From the NCBI RefSeq assembly GCF_020252395.1, contig NZ_JADCDB010000001.1:212531-276530 (forward strand): a stretch of DNA of 64,000 bases, given 5' to 3'. The position numbers and the translations under genes are program-made. The notes under the pieces were generated by a model. It saw only the letters and a list, made by a program, of their open reading frames with translations, made no database searches and was not told where the DNA came from. Source of the DNA: Aestuariivirga sp. (GTDB lineage: Bacteria; Pseudomonadota; Alphaproteobacteria; Rhizobiales; Aestuariivirgaceae). Each line of letters opens with the position of its first letter. Position 1 is the first letter of the stretch. Below are positions 47,357-55,738 of this stretch, in pieces.

Positions 47357-47447
47357 CGGGTTGCACTGAGTTGTAACAATGGGTTTCGATAGTGTTCGCA
47401 AGCCGCACACCGCAACTTGACTCTGGCACGTCGCGGAGGACGCCCCG

Positions 47448-47696
47448 CTATTCCTTGATCATATAGATGTAAGCAGTGCTGACGCCATACTTCTCGGCAA
47501 GCTTGGCGGCAGGCACGCCCCTGGCGCGCTTCGCCCGGATGTCAGCGCGCATCTTTTCGGCTTCAACCGCCGTGCGGCGGCGGCGCTTTGATCCTCCACC
47601 GGAGCGGCCTTCCTCAAGATGCGCGGTGTCGAGAATCTTCTGGGCCGTCACGATGATCTTCTCAAGATAAGCAATCTGTCTCTTCGAAAGTGACAT
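47448..47696 (-). CDS. Small helix-turn-helix protein, unknown role
   Basis: This 82-residue protein is probably DNA-binding. A basic segment (GGGSKRRRRTAVEAEKMRAD) precedes a resolvase-like helix-turn-helix (ARGVPAAKLAEKYGVSTAYI). It lies 101 bases downstream of the corrinoid-activation gene on the same strand. It may regulate that module, but nothing in the sequence proves it. Confidence 0.7.
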   Translation of the reverse strand: MSLSKRQIAYLEKIIVTAQKILDTAHLEEGRSGGGSKRRRRTAVEAEKMRADIRAKRARGVPAAKLAEKYGVSTAYIYMIKE

Positions 47697-47797
47697 TATT
47701 TTTCCACTGTTTTGTGGAGAGCGTGGAAGAGCGCCGCCGCTCCCGGGCTGCCGATTGAGCTTGCTTAACCTGCAAAGTCATGCGAGGCAATCCTAAG

Positions 47798-49864
47798 TTA
47801 TTGCCCGCCGTAAGTGGCCGATTGGCCACGCCTGCGCCGCTTGCGCTCGGCCCCATCGTCACCTGACGTCACCACCTCTTTCGGTTGCGGCAAGCTGACG
47901 GCCTTCGACAGATGTGGGAAAGGGGCGGTCTTGTGCGGGATGGCCATGGCTTCGACAAAGTGCTGTTGGAACAACGGCTCCACCGCCGTCTCGATCTTCT
48001 CGATGCGGCGCACGACGCTTTCGATCTCGTCACGCGCCTTCACGTTGAGCAGTGCGATGCGCGCACCCGTGCCCGCGGCATTGCCGGCACTCTGCACCTT
48101 GGAAAGATCGCAATCGGGGATGAGGCCGAGGATCATCGCATATTTCACGTCGATGTGGCTGCCGAAGGCGCCGGCAAGGCGGATCTTACCGACTTGGCTG
48201 ATGCCGAGCTTGTCCATCAGCAGGCGCACGCCGGCATAAAGCGCGGCCTTGCCAAGCTGGATCGCGCGCACGTCATTCTGCGTGACACGGATCAGCGGCT
48301 CGTTGCCGCCTTCCTTGGGCACGCGGATCACATAATTGAAGGTGCGCTTGTGCGGCTCGATACGCGGGCTCCTCCCGGCCAGCGTGCCGTCGATCAGGCC
48401 GTCCTGGTTGATGACGCCCGAGAGATACATCTCGGCAATCGCCTCGATGATGCCCGATCCGCAGATGCCGGTGGCGCCGGTCTGCGCAATCGCCTCCTCG
48501 AAGCCCTCCTCATCCGACCACTTGTCGCAGCCGATCACCTTGTAGCGCGGCTCCAGCGTCTCCGGATTGATGCGGATGCGCTCGATGGCGCCGGGGGCCG
48601 CGCGCTGGCCGGAGGAAATCTGTGCACCCTCGAAGGCGGGGCCAGTGGGCGAGGAACAGGCCAGCAGCCGCGCCTTGGAGCCCAACACGATCTCGGCATT
48701 GGTGCCAACGTCTACCGCCAGCATGATCTCGTCCTGCTCGTGCGGGGCTTCCGACAGCACGACGCCCGCCGTGTCGGCGCCCACGTGGCCGGCGATGCAG
48801 GGCAGGACATAGGCCCAGGCGCCGGGGTTGAGTTGCAAGTCGAGTTCCTTCGCCGGGCAGGTGACGGCGAGGCCTGTCGCCAATGCGAAGGGCGCGCCGC
48901 CGAGCTCCGTCGGGTCGATGCCAAGGAACAGGTGATGCATGACGGGGTTGCCGACCAACACCACTTCGAGAATGTCGCTGAGTTCGATGCCGCCCTGCTT
49001 CGCCACGTCCTGCGCCAGCGTGTTCAGCGCCTGGCGGATGGCGGCGGTCATCTCCTTCTCGCCGCCGGGGTTCATCATCACATAGGAGACGCGGCTCATC
49101 AGGTCTTCGCCGAAGCGGATCTGCGGGTTCATCAACCCGGCCGAGGCCGTCACCTCGCCGGTCGAGAGATTGGTGAGGTGCGCGGCGATGGTGGTCGAAC
49201 CGACATCGATGGCGATGCCGAAGAGCTTGTCATGGAAGCCCGGCCAGATGGCGCAGAGGCGGTTGCCGCCGCCCGGCGCGCGGGAGAAGACGGCGGCGGT
49301 GATCTTCCACGCGCCCTTGCGCAGCGTCCTCTGCAAATCCGAGATGATCGAGAGATCGCAGGAGAGATTGTCGATGCCCCACTGGTCCTTCAGCGCCTTG
49401 TAGACGCGCTCGAGATCGGATGATGGCTTGTGCATGTCCGGCTCCTCGACCTCGATGAAGCACAGCCTTGTAGCCGGATCGAGTTCGATGGCGCGGGTGT
49501 CGGCCTCCTTGCGGACGACCTGCTTGTGAACCTGGGACTCGGGCGGCACGTCGATGACGAGGTCGCCGAGGATCTGCGTCTGGCAGGACAGGCGGCGGCC
49601 GGCGGGCAGTCCGCGGATCTTGTCGTAGCGCTCCTCGACTTTGGTGACGCCGGAGACATGCGAGGCCGTAGAGGTGATGCCGTGCTTGGCGAAGCCGCCT
49701 TCGCCCACATTGATCTGGCAGCGCCCGCAAATCGCTCTCCCGCCGCAGACCGAGTCGATGTCGACGCCCAAGGCACGCGCGGCCTGCAGCACCGGCGTGC
49801 CGATGGGGAAGCGGCCACGCTTGCCCGAGGGCGTGAAGACGATGAGGGGGTTCGTTTCGGTCAT
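47798..49864 (-). CDS. Corrinoid-protein reductive activase (2Fe-2S plus ASKHA domain, RamA-like)
   Basis: This 688-residue protein has an N-terminal 2Fe-2S ferredoxin domain (Cys40, Cys46, Cys49, and a fourth in RLSCQTQ near residue 94) and a large ASKHA ATPase-like domain (GIAIDVGSTTIAAHL near 218). Such proteins use ATP and an electron donor to reduce inactive Co(II) corrinoid back to Co(I). ATG at 49864 begins MTETNPLIVFTPSGKRG. It follows the methyltetrahydrofolate methyltransferase gene by 52 bases. The C-terminus ends in an unusual basic tail (ERKRRRRGQSATYGG). Confidence 0.9.
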   Translation of the reverse strand: MTETNPLIVFTPSGKRGRFPIGTPVLQAARALGVDIDSVCGGRAICGRCQINVGEGGFAKHGITSTASHVSGVTKVEERYDKIRGLPAGRRLSCQTQILGDLVIDVPPESQVHKQVVRKEADTRAIELDPATRLCFIEVEEPDMHKPSSDLERVYKALKDQWGIDNLSCDLSIISDLQRTLRKGAWKITAAVFSRAPGGGNRLCAIWPGFHDKLFGIAIDVGSTTIAAHLTNLSTGEVTASAGLMNPQIRFGEDLMSRVSYVMMNPGGEKEMTAAIRQALNTLAQDVAKQGGIELSDILEVVLVGNPVMHHLFLGIDPTELGGAPFALATGLAVTCPAKELDLQLNPGAWAYVLPCIAGHVGADTAGVVLSEAPHEQDEIMLAVDVGTNAEIVLGSKARLLACSSPTGPAFEGAQISSGQRAAPGAIERIRINPETLEPRYKVIGCDKWSDEEGFEEAIAQTGATGICGSGIIEAIAEMYLSGVINQDGLIDGTLAGRSPRIEPHKRTFNYVIRVPKEGGNEPLIRVTQNDVRAIQLGKAALYAGVRLLMDKLGISQVGKIRLAGAFGSHIDVKYAMILGLIPDCDLSKVQSAGNAAGTGARIALLNVKARDEIESVVRRIEKIETAVEPLFQQHFVEAMAIPHKTAPFPHLSKAVSLPQPKEVVTSGDDGAERKRRRRGQSATYGGQ

Positions 49865-49916
49865 TGCGGACGTCCTGAAAAAAGCCTCCTCATTACGGGG
49901 CGTATGTGGCGTGGGA

Positions 49917-50876
49917 TTAGCGGCGGCGGCGCGCCTCGCGCGCGGCGCGGCGGGCCGCGAGTTCCTCGGAGGTGGGCGCTGCTTCGCCGGGCGGCAGCGC
50001 GGCGGTCGAGGGCGCGGGGGCCATGTCGCGGAACCTGTTGTTCCAGAACTTGCAGTGCGCATCCGTGCCGTTCAGCACATTGGCGCCGAAGATGGCGTGC
50101 ATGTCTTCGTCGTGCAGCGGGTTCATGATGGCGGACGTCATGCCGTGGCTCGCGGCCATGGCGAGGAAGTAGCCGGTGAGCGCGCGGCGGTTCGGCATGC
50201 CGAAGGAAACGTTGGAAGCGCCGCAGGTGGTGTTGACCTTCAACTCCTCGCGCAGGCGGCGCACCAGGCGGAACACCTGCTGGCCGGCCGTGCCCATGGC
50301 GCCGATCGGCATGACCAGCGGATCGACCACGATGTCATGCGGCTTGATGCCATGGTCGGCGGCGCGCTCGACGATCTTCTTGGCCACCGCGAAACGCACG
50401 TCCGGGTCTTCCGAAATGCCGGTCTCGTCATTCGAGATGGCGACCACCGCGACGTTGTACTTGGCGACCAGCGGCAGGATGGCCTCGAGCTTTTCTTCCT
50501 CGCCCGTCACCGAGTTGACCAGCGGGCGGCCCTTTGCGGTCTCGAGGCCCATCTTGAGGGCCGTGGAGACCGACGAGTCGATGCACAGCGGCAGGTCGCA
50601 GACCGACTGGACGATGTCGATGGTCTGGCGCAGCAGCGGCGGCTCGGACTCGTTGGGGTTCACCGCGGTGACGCCGGCATTCACGTCGAGGATGTGGGCG
50701 CCCGCCTCCATCTGGGCGAGCGCGTCCTTGATCACGGTGTCGAAATTGCCGGCCTGCATCTCGGCGGCGAGCTTCTTGCGGCCCGTCGGGTTGATGCGTT
50801 CGCCGATGACGGTGAAGGGGCGGTCGAAACCGATGATGTGCTCACGCGTGGCGGACGCAACGAGAGTATGGGTCAT
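49917..50876 (-). CDS. Methyltetrahydrofolate:corrinoid methyltransferase
   Basis: This 319-residue protein has a pterin-binding TIM barrel. It moves a methyl group between a corrinoid protein and tetrahydrofolate. VIGERINPTGRKKL opens the domain, followed by HILDVNAGV, CIDSSV, NDETGIS and the GASNVSFGMPNR pterin-binding segment. The tail (residues about 285-319) is Ala/Arg-rich and unlike the family core. Its start overlaps the stop of the small upstream gene as ATGA. Confidence 0.93.
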   Translation of the reverse strand: MTHTLVASATREHIIGFDRPFTVIGERINPTGRKKLAAEMQAGNFDTVIKDALAQMEAGAHILDVNAGVTAVNPNESEPPLLRQTIDIVQSVCDLPLCIDSSVSTALKMGLETAKGRPLVNSVTGEEEKLEAILPLVAKYNVAVVAISNDETGISEDPDVRFAVAKKIVERAADHGIKPHDIVVDPLVMPIGAMGTAGQQVFRLVRRLREELKVNTTCGASNVSFGMPNRRALTGYFLAMAASHGMTSAIMNPLHDEDMHAIFGANVLNGTDAHCKFWNNRFRDMAPAPSTAALPPGEAAPTSEELAARRAAREARRRR

Positions 50877-51172
50877 TGGGCTTTGCCTCCGTTGGCAATG
50901 AGGGTCTTGAGCTTGTCCTGGGTGAATTCGGCTTCGAGCCGGGCCTTGGCCGCTTCGACTTCGGCCGCGAGGTCGTCACCCACGGCTTGCGGCTCGGCCC
51001 GCCGCCAGTCGGCGAGATAGCTGTCGGTATCGGAGGCGCCGCCGCGCATGGCGGCCATATCGATCGCTTCCTGGAAACGGTCGGCGAGCATGCGCTTTTC
51101 CTCCTTGCGGCCGGCCTTGACGGAGACCGCGGAAGGAATGTCGCGCCAATAGGTGACGATGAGGTTGGCCAT
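50873..51172 (-). CDS. 'Virulence factor' family small protein (PF13769-like)
   Basis: This 99-residue cytoplasmic protein opens with MANLIVTYWRDIPSAVSVKA, followed by KEEKRMLADRFQEAIDMAAM. It matches the small 'virulence factor' family, a name that says little about function. It overlaps the methyltetrahydrofolate methyltransferase start by 4 bases. Such genes are regularly found beside that enzyme, so it is likely a partner of corrinoid methyl transfer, but no catalytic residues are obvious. Confidence 0.85.
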   Translation of the reverse strand: MANLIVTYWRDIPSAVSVKAGRKEEKRMLADRFQEAIDMAAMRGGASDTDSYLADWRRAEPQAVGDDLAAEVEAAKARLEAEFTQDKLKTLIANGGKAQ

Positions 51173-51228
51173 GGTAGGCCGATGTATGCCCGGTCCGAAA
51201 GCGAACCGATAGCCTGAAAACGACATGG

Positions 51229-51260
51229 AAAAAGGGCGGGACGAAGCCCCGTCCCGCCCT
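51229..51260 (-). terminator. Rho-independent terminator of the GlsB/YeaQ gene
   Basis: AGGGCGGGAC and GTCCCGCCCT form a ten-base-pair stem followed by TTTTTCC on the minus strand, 18 bases after the stop at 51279. Confidence 0.9.
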
Positions 51261-51278
51261 GATCCGATCAGTCTGGTG

Positions 51279-51536
51279 TCAGGCCCGGCGGTTCCTGTAA
51301 ATCATGCCCCAGACCGCCAGCACGATGACTGCACCCGCGACTGCGCCGATCAGGCCCGTAACCTGGTCTGGACCATACCAGCCCAGCGCCCGGCCGGGCC
51401 AGGTGGCCACGAAGGCGCCGGCGATGCCGGGAATGGCAGTGAGCACGAAGCCCTGCGGTTCGTTCTTTCCGGGCATTGGAAACCTGGCGATGACCCCCGC
51501 CAAAAATCCGATGCTGATCGTCCACATGATTGACAT
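51279..51536 (-). CDS. GlsB/YeaQ/YmgE family stress membrane protein
   Basis: This 85-residue protein has three hydrophobic helices and is of the transglycosylase-associated (YeaQ) family. Helices lie at about residues 4-18, 30-45 and 60-80; the PMPGKNEPQGFVLTAIPGIAGA loop is typical. ATG at 51536 has AGGGGAA just upstream; an alternative Met is three codons in. It is often general-stress-induced in related bacteria. It ends in a strong terminator. Confidence 0.88.
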   Translation of the reverse strand: MSIMWTISIGFLAGVIARFPMPGKNEPQGFVLTAIPGIAGAFVATWPGRALGWYGPDQVTGLIGAVAGAVIVLAVWGMIYRNRRA

Positions 51537-51833
51537 CGATTCCCCTATGATTTTCCGGTCCTGGATCACCGAACGGCGAGGCGAACAATCCTTTCCCCTG
51601 GCCACTTGCAATCCCGGTGGCCGGCCCAGCAGACCGGGCTTTCCCCTGCGGCGCCGGTGAAGCGCCTGTCCGAGGCGCTTCCTCAGGCGGCGGACCACAT
51701 GACCCCGGAAGGCCGCCTGCCGCCCCGCTCGCGCGAGGGCGCCGCGTAAGCGGCGCAAAGCGCAGGATTTTCGCGATGTCCGGGCGGGAGTCCGGGCATT
51801 TTCGTTTGGGGCGGAGAGGTCCGAAATCAATTA
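51537..51833. other. Intergenic stretch without a recognised gene
   Basis: It holds GC-rich palindromic pieces (GCGCCTGTCCGAGGCGC) and runs of open frame on the minus strand, but no ribosome site or familiar sequence. The promoter of the GlsB/YeaQ gene must lie here, though I cannot pick one. Confidence 0.6.
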
Positions 51834-51934
51834 CAGGATCTTTTTCCTTGACTTTGGAGACTGCCTATGCTAGGTATGGTTTCCTTCGACGTGCTTTCTG
51901 CTGATTGACATCGTGAATCTGTTTTTTCGGGACC
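51834..51934 (+). repeat. Dispersed element copy B: rRNA-leader-like promoter plus boxA-like sequence
   Basis: Diverged second copy of the element at 4042-4134. TTGACT at 51848-51853, a 17-base spacer and TAGGTA at 51871-51876 are followed by GACGTGC and TGCTGATTGACA (51899-51910), TCGTGAA and CGGGAC. The boxA-like core is identical in both copies while the spacers differ. It points into the end of the CoA-transferase gene on the opposite strand. Confidence 0.6.
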
Positions 51935-53158
51935 TCACCCGGTCACGCCGGCCGTCCGCAGCCGCGCGATCTCCTCTGCGCTCAATCCCAGTTCCTCTTG
52001 CAGGACCTTCTCCGTGCCGTCGCCGAGGCGCGGTGGGGCCTTGCCGTACTGGATCGGGGTTTCGGAGAAGACGATGGGGTTGGCCACACCCGGCACCTGC
52101 ACGCCGTCGTCGCGCGTCAGGCCGATCTGAAGCCCGCGGGCCAGCACCTGCTCGTTGGCGAAGACCTGGTCGATGGAGTTGATCGGGCCGCAGGGGATCG
52201 CCGCTCCCTCGAAGGCCTGAACCCACTCCGCCGTGGTGCGCGCCTTCATCGGCCCGGCGAGCAGCGGGATCAGTTCCGCCCGGCGCTCGACGCGGCCGCG
52301 GTTCAGCTTGAAGCGCTCGTCATCGGCCAGATGCGCAACGCCAATGATGGCGCAATAGTCCTTGAACTGACGATCGTTCGCCACCGCCATGATGATGTGC
52401 CCATCCTTGGTGGCGAAGGTCTGATAGGGCACGATGTTGGGGTGCTCGTTGCCGAGCCTGGTGGGCGCCTTGCCGCCGACAAGGTAGTTCAGCGCCTGAT
52501 TCGCCAGCACGCCCACCTGTGAATCGAGCAGTGCGACATCGATGTGCTGGCCCTCGCCCGTGCGCTCGCGGTGGAAGAGGGCCGCCTGGATGCCGATGGT
52601 GCAATAGAGCCCGGTCATGATATCGGCGAAGGCCACGCCGATCTTCATCGGCTCCGCACCCGGCATGCCATCCGGCTGGCCCGTCACCGACATGATGCCG
52701 CCCATGCCCTGGATCATGAAGTCATAGCCCGCCCGCTGCGCGTAGGGGCCGGTCTGGCCGAAGCCGGTGAGCGAGCAATAGATGAGGCCCGGGTTGACGG
52801 CCTTCAGGCTTTCGTAGTCGAGACCGTATTTCTTCAGGCCGCCAACCTTGAAGTTCTCCATCACGATGTCGGACTTCGCCGCGAGCTGGCGGATGAGGGC
52901 CTGGCCTTCCGGCTTGGCCATGTCGATCTCGACCGACCACTTGCCGCGGTTGGTGGAGAGGAAATAGGCGGCATCGCCCTTCGTGCCATCCGGATTGGTG
53001 ATGAAGGGCGGCCCCCAGCCGCGCGTGTCGTCGCCCTCGCCCGGCTTCTCGACCTTGATCACCTGTGCGCCGAAATCGGCAAGGATCTGCGTGCACCAAG
53101 GGCCAGCGAGCACGCGGCTCAAGTCGAGGACGCGAAGACCGGCGAGTGGACCTGGCAT
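51935..53158 (-). CDS. CaiB/BaiF family (type III) CoA-transferase
   Basis: This 407-residue enzyme moves CoA between carboxylic acids. The opening PLAGLRVLDLSRVLAGPWCTQ and the region around GYDFMIQGMGGIMSVTG, which carries the catalytic Asp of the family, are intact. ATG at 53158 was chosen because the upstream frame runs into a repeat. It stands alone, bracketed by the rRNA-leader-like repeat and a RIME-like element. The acyl-CoA donor and acceptor are unknown. Confidence 0.9.
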   Translation of the reverse strand: MPGPLAGLRVLDLSRVLAGPWCTQILADFGAQVIKVEKPGEGDDTRGWGPPFITNPDGTKGDAAYFLSTNRGKWSVEIDMAKPEGQALIRQLAAKSDIVMENFKVGGLKKYGLDYESLKAVNPGLIYCSLTGFGQTGPYAQRAGYDFMIQGMGGIMSVTGQPDGMPGAEPMKIGVAFADIMTGLYCTIGIQAALFHRERTGEGQHIDVALLDSQVGVLANQALNYLVGGKAPTRLGNEHPNIVPYQTFATKDGHIIMAVANDRQFKDYCAIIGVAHLADDERFKLNRGRVERRAELIPLLAGPMKARTTAEWVQAFEGAAIPCGPINSIDQVFANEQVLARGLQIGLTRDDGVQVPGVANPIVFSETPIQYGKAPPRLGDGTEKVLQEELGLSAEEIARLRTAGVTG

Positions 53159-53192
53159 GAAAGAACTCCTGATCGAAAGAGGGGCTTTCCAG

Positions 53193-53304
53193 CGCGTGCT
53201 CCGATCAGGTGGAATCACCTGATCGATAAGAGCATGCGCCAGATCAACGGCTTGAGTATGATCTTATCGCAAAAGTGGTTCCACTTTTGCGGATCATGCT
53301 TTAG
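53193..53304. repeat. RIME-like double-palindrome element, copy 2
   Basis: The same two palindromes as at 44621-44731. The first pairs GCGCGTGCTC (53193-53202) with GAGCATGCGC; the second runs from GAGTATGATC (53255) to GATCATGC (53300). The loop TCTTATCGCAAAAGTGG is shared with copy 1 almost base for base. It lies just upstream of the CoA-transferase gene. Confidence 0.8.
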
Positions 53305-53347
53305 CCATTGTCCAGCACGCGCGCAAACGGCAATGACACATGATAAA

Positions 53348-53397
53348 GGTGTTACCCATGTCCCCGTACACCCGTTACCTATGTCCCCGGTCTGTAC
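53348..53397. mobile_element. Solo end of an insertion sequence (remnant)
   Basis: Two direct repeats of GTTACCYATGTCCCCG (53351-53366 and 53374-53389), 23 bases apart, followed by GTCTGTAC. The layout resembles the repeat-containing ends of DDE-transposase elements and parallels the end at 63863-63912. No transposase follows. Confidence 0.45.
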
Positions 53398-53505
53398 GCT
53401 CACAAGGGGGAGGGGAGACTTCATGGATCCGATTGACTGCCCGATGCGCCGACTTCGCTCCGCGCGACTTCTCTTGGTGAAGCGGGAGAGGACAGAAGCC
53501 GATAC
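53398..53505. other. Spacer between the insertion-sequence remnant and folC
   Basis: A short G-rich tract (AAGGGGGAGGGGAGA) at 53403-53417 is the only feature visible; the rest overlaps no recognised gene. Confidence 0.5.
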
Positions 53506-54831
53506 CTACCTTCGCCCCGCGCCGCTCACCTTCGTCATCTCCTCATTGCCATGCGCGGCGAGCACGCGGCCGGCGAGGTAGAGCGAGCCGCAGATGAGGA
53601 TGCGGGGGGCGGGCACGGTGGACGAGGCCTGGCGCAATGCCGCATCGAGGTTGGGTGCGGTTTCCGCCTGAAGGCCGTGGGCGCGAGCAGACTCGGCGAG
53701 CTTCTCCGCCGGCACGGCGTTCTCTTCATCAGGAATCGTGATGGTGATGACGCGGCTGGCGATGCCGGCGAAGCAGCCGATAAAGCTGCCAACGTCCTTG
53801 GTGTTGAGCATGCCCCACACCATGACGAGCGGGCGGGAATGCTTCTCGTTCAGCTCCGAGAAGGCCTGGGCCAGCACGCGGCCTGCGGACGGGTTGTGGC
53901 CGCCATCGAGCCAGAGCTCGGACTCGGCCGGCACAAATGCGGAGAGCGTGCCCTGCCCCAGCCGCTGCATGCGGGCAGGCCAGGTGGTGGACTTGAGACC
54001 CTCCGAGATATGGGCATCCGAGATGCGCGGATCGTCGAGCACGCGGACGGTAGCAATCGCATTACCGGCATTGTCGATCTGATGGCGGCCCCTGAGTTGC
54101 GGCAGCGGCAGGTCGAGCAGGCCCTTCTCGTCCTGGAAGACCAGGCGGCCATGCTGCTCGTAGGATTGCCAGTCCTGCCCGGCGATGTGGAGTGTGGCGC
54201 GCACGCGCTCAGCGACGCGCTCGATCTCGGCCCGGGCCTCGTCCGGCTGCACGCCGATGACGGCGGGCACGCCCCGCTTCAGAATGCCTGCTTTCTCATG
54301 CGCGATGAGAGAGAGCGTGTCGCCCAGATACTGCTGGTGATCGTAATCGATGGTGGTGATGACGGAGACCGCGGGGCCGATGACATTCGTCGCATCGAGC
54401 CTGCCGCCGAGCCCCACTTCCAGGATGAGATAGTCGGCGGGCGTACGGCTGTAGGCGAGGAAGGCGGCCGCGGTGGTGATCTCGAAGAAGGTGATAGGCT
54501 CTTGCGCATTCGCCTGCTCGCACTCTTCCAAGAGCGCGGTGAGATCAGCTTCGGAGATCAACTCGCCAGCGACACGGATGCGCTCGTGGAACTTCACGAG
54601 ATGCGGCGAGGTATAGGCATGGGCCTTGAGGCCCGCAGCCGCCATGATGTGGCGGAGATAGGCGACGGTGGAGCCCTTGCCATTGGTGCCCGCGACATGG
54701 ATGACGGGCGGCAGCCTCATTTCCGGATGGCCGAGCTTTGCGAGCAACGCCTCCATACGCCCAAGGCTCAGGTCGATGATCTTCGGGTGCAGCGACAGGA
54801 GCCGCGTCAGAATGGCGTCGCTGAGGGCCAC
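53506..54831 (-). CDS. folC: Bifunctional folylpolyglutamate/dihydrofolate synthase FolC
   Basis: This 441-residue Mur-ligase-family enzyme adds glutamate to folates. The P-loop is HVAGTNGKGST near residue 50, followed by SPHLVKFHERI and the EVGLGGRLDATNV motif. ELWLDGGHNPSAG near 300 marks the C-terminal domain. It follows accD by 3 bases and is the last gene of the trp-acc-fol run. Length is normal. Confidence 0.95.
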   Translation of the reverse strand: MALSDAILTRLLSLHPKIIDLSLGRMEALLAKLGHPEMRLPPVIHVAGTNGKGSTVAYLRHIMAAAGLKAHAYTSPHLVKFHERIRVAGELISEADLTALLEECEQANAQEPITFFEITTAAAFLAYSRTPADYLILEVGLGGRLDATNVIGPAVSVITTIDYDHQQYLGDTLSLIAHEKAGILKRGVPAVIGVQPDEARAEIERVAERVRATLHIAGQDWQSYEQHGRLVFQDEKGLLDLPLPQLRGRHQIDNAGNAIATVRVLDDPRISDAHISEGLKSTTWPARMQRLGQGTLSAFVPAESELWLDGGHNPSAGRVLAQAFSELNEKHSRPLVMVWGMLNTKDVGSFIGCFAGIASRVITITIPDEENAVPAEKLAESARAHGLQAETAPNLDAALRQASSTVPAPRILICGSLYLAGRVLAAHGNEEMTKVSGAGRR

Positions 54832-54834
54832 GGG

Positions 54835-55734
54835 TTAGCCTGCGAGGGGAACGAGTGCGGTCGAGGGCACTTCGCGCGAGGGAGCCTTCATCAGCATGCG
54901 CACCATGCGCGACAGCACCTCGCGCATCTGGTGGCGGTGGACGACCATGTCCACCATGCCGTGCTCTTCCAGATATTCGGCGCGCTGGAAACCGTTGGGC
55001 AGCTTCTCGCGGATGGTCTGCTCGATGACGCGCTGGCCGGCGAAGCCGATGAGGGCGCCGGGCTCCGCGATGTGCACGTCACCCAGCATGGCATAGGAGG
55101 CGGTGACGCCGCCCGTCGTCGGGTGCGTCAGCACCACGATGTAGGGCAGCTTGGCAGCGCGCAGTTCCTGCACGGCCACGGTGGTGCGCGGCATCTGCAT
55201 CAGCGACAGCACGCCTTCCTGCATGCGGGCCCCGCCGGAGGAGATGAAGAAAATGAAGGGCGTCTTCTCTTCCACCGCCTTGCGCATGGCGGTGATGATC
55301 GCCTCGCCCGCCGCCATGCCGAGCGAGCCGCCCATGAAGGCGAAATCCTGGACCGCGATGGTCACGGGGAAGCCGTCGAGCTCGCCCACGCCGGCCTGGA
55401 TGCAGTCGTCGATGCCGTTCTTGGCTCGGGCTTCCTTGATGCGGTCGGCGTATCTGCGCTCGTCGCGGAACTTCAAGGGATCGGCGGGAACCGCCGGCAT
55501 GGCGATCTTCTCATAGCCGCCATCGTCGAACATCGTCTTCAGCCGCACGTCGGGCGGCATGCGCATGTGATAGCCGGACTGCGGCATGACATGCTGGTTG
55601 GCCTCGAGGTCCTTGTAGAAGACCATCTGGCCGGAGTCGGGATCCTTCACCCACATGTTCTCCGGCACCTCGCGCTTGCCGGTGCCGAGGATCGAGCGGA
55701 TTTTCGGGCGGACGAAGTTCTTGATCCAGTTCAA
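54835..55734 (-). CDS. accD: Acetyl-CoA carboxylase carboxyltransferase subunit beta AccD, no zinc-ribbon Cys
   Basis: This 299-residue beta subunit of acetyl-CoA carboxylase makes malonyl-CoA for fatty acids. The crotonase-type core is intact ([47 protein letters not shown]). The N-terminal region that in E. coli holds four zinc-binding Cys reads [20 protein letters not shown] here and has no Cys. Rhizobial AccD proteins also lack most of them. It lies between trpA and folC. Confidence 0.95.
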   Translation of the reverse strand: MNWIKNFVRPKIRSILGTGKREVPENMWVKDPDSGQMVFYKDLEANQHVMPQSGYHMRMPPDVRLKTMFDDGGYEKIAMPAVPADPLKFRDERRYADRIKEARAKNGIDDCIQAGVGELDGFPVTIAVQDFAFMGGSLGMAAGEAIITAMRKAVEEKTPFIFFISSGGARMQEGVLSLMQMPRTTVAVQELRAAKLPYIVVLTHPTTGGVTASYAMLGDVHIAEPGALIGFAGQRVIEQTIREKLPNGFQRAEYLEEHGMVDMVVHRHQMREVLSRMVRMLMKAPSREVPSTALVPLAG

Positions 55735-55738
55735 ATGA

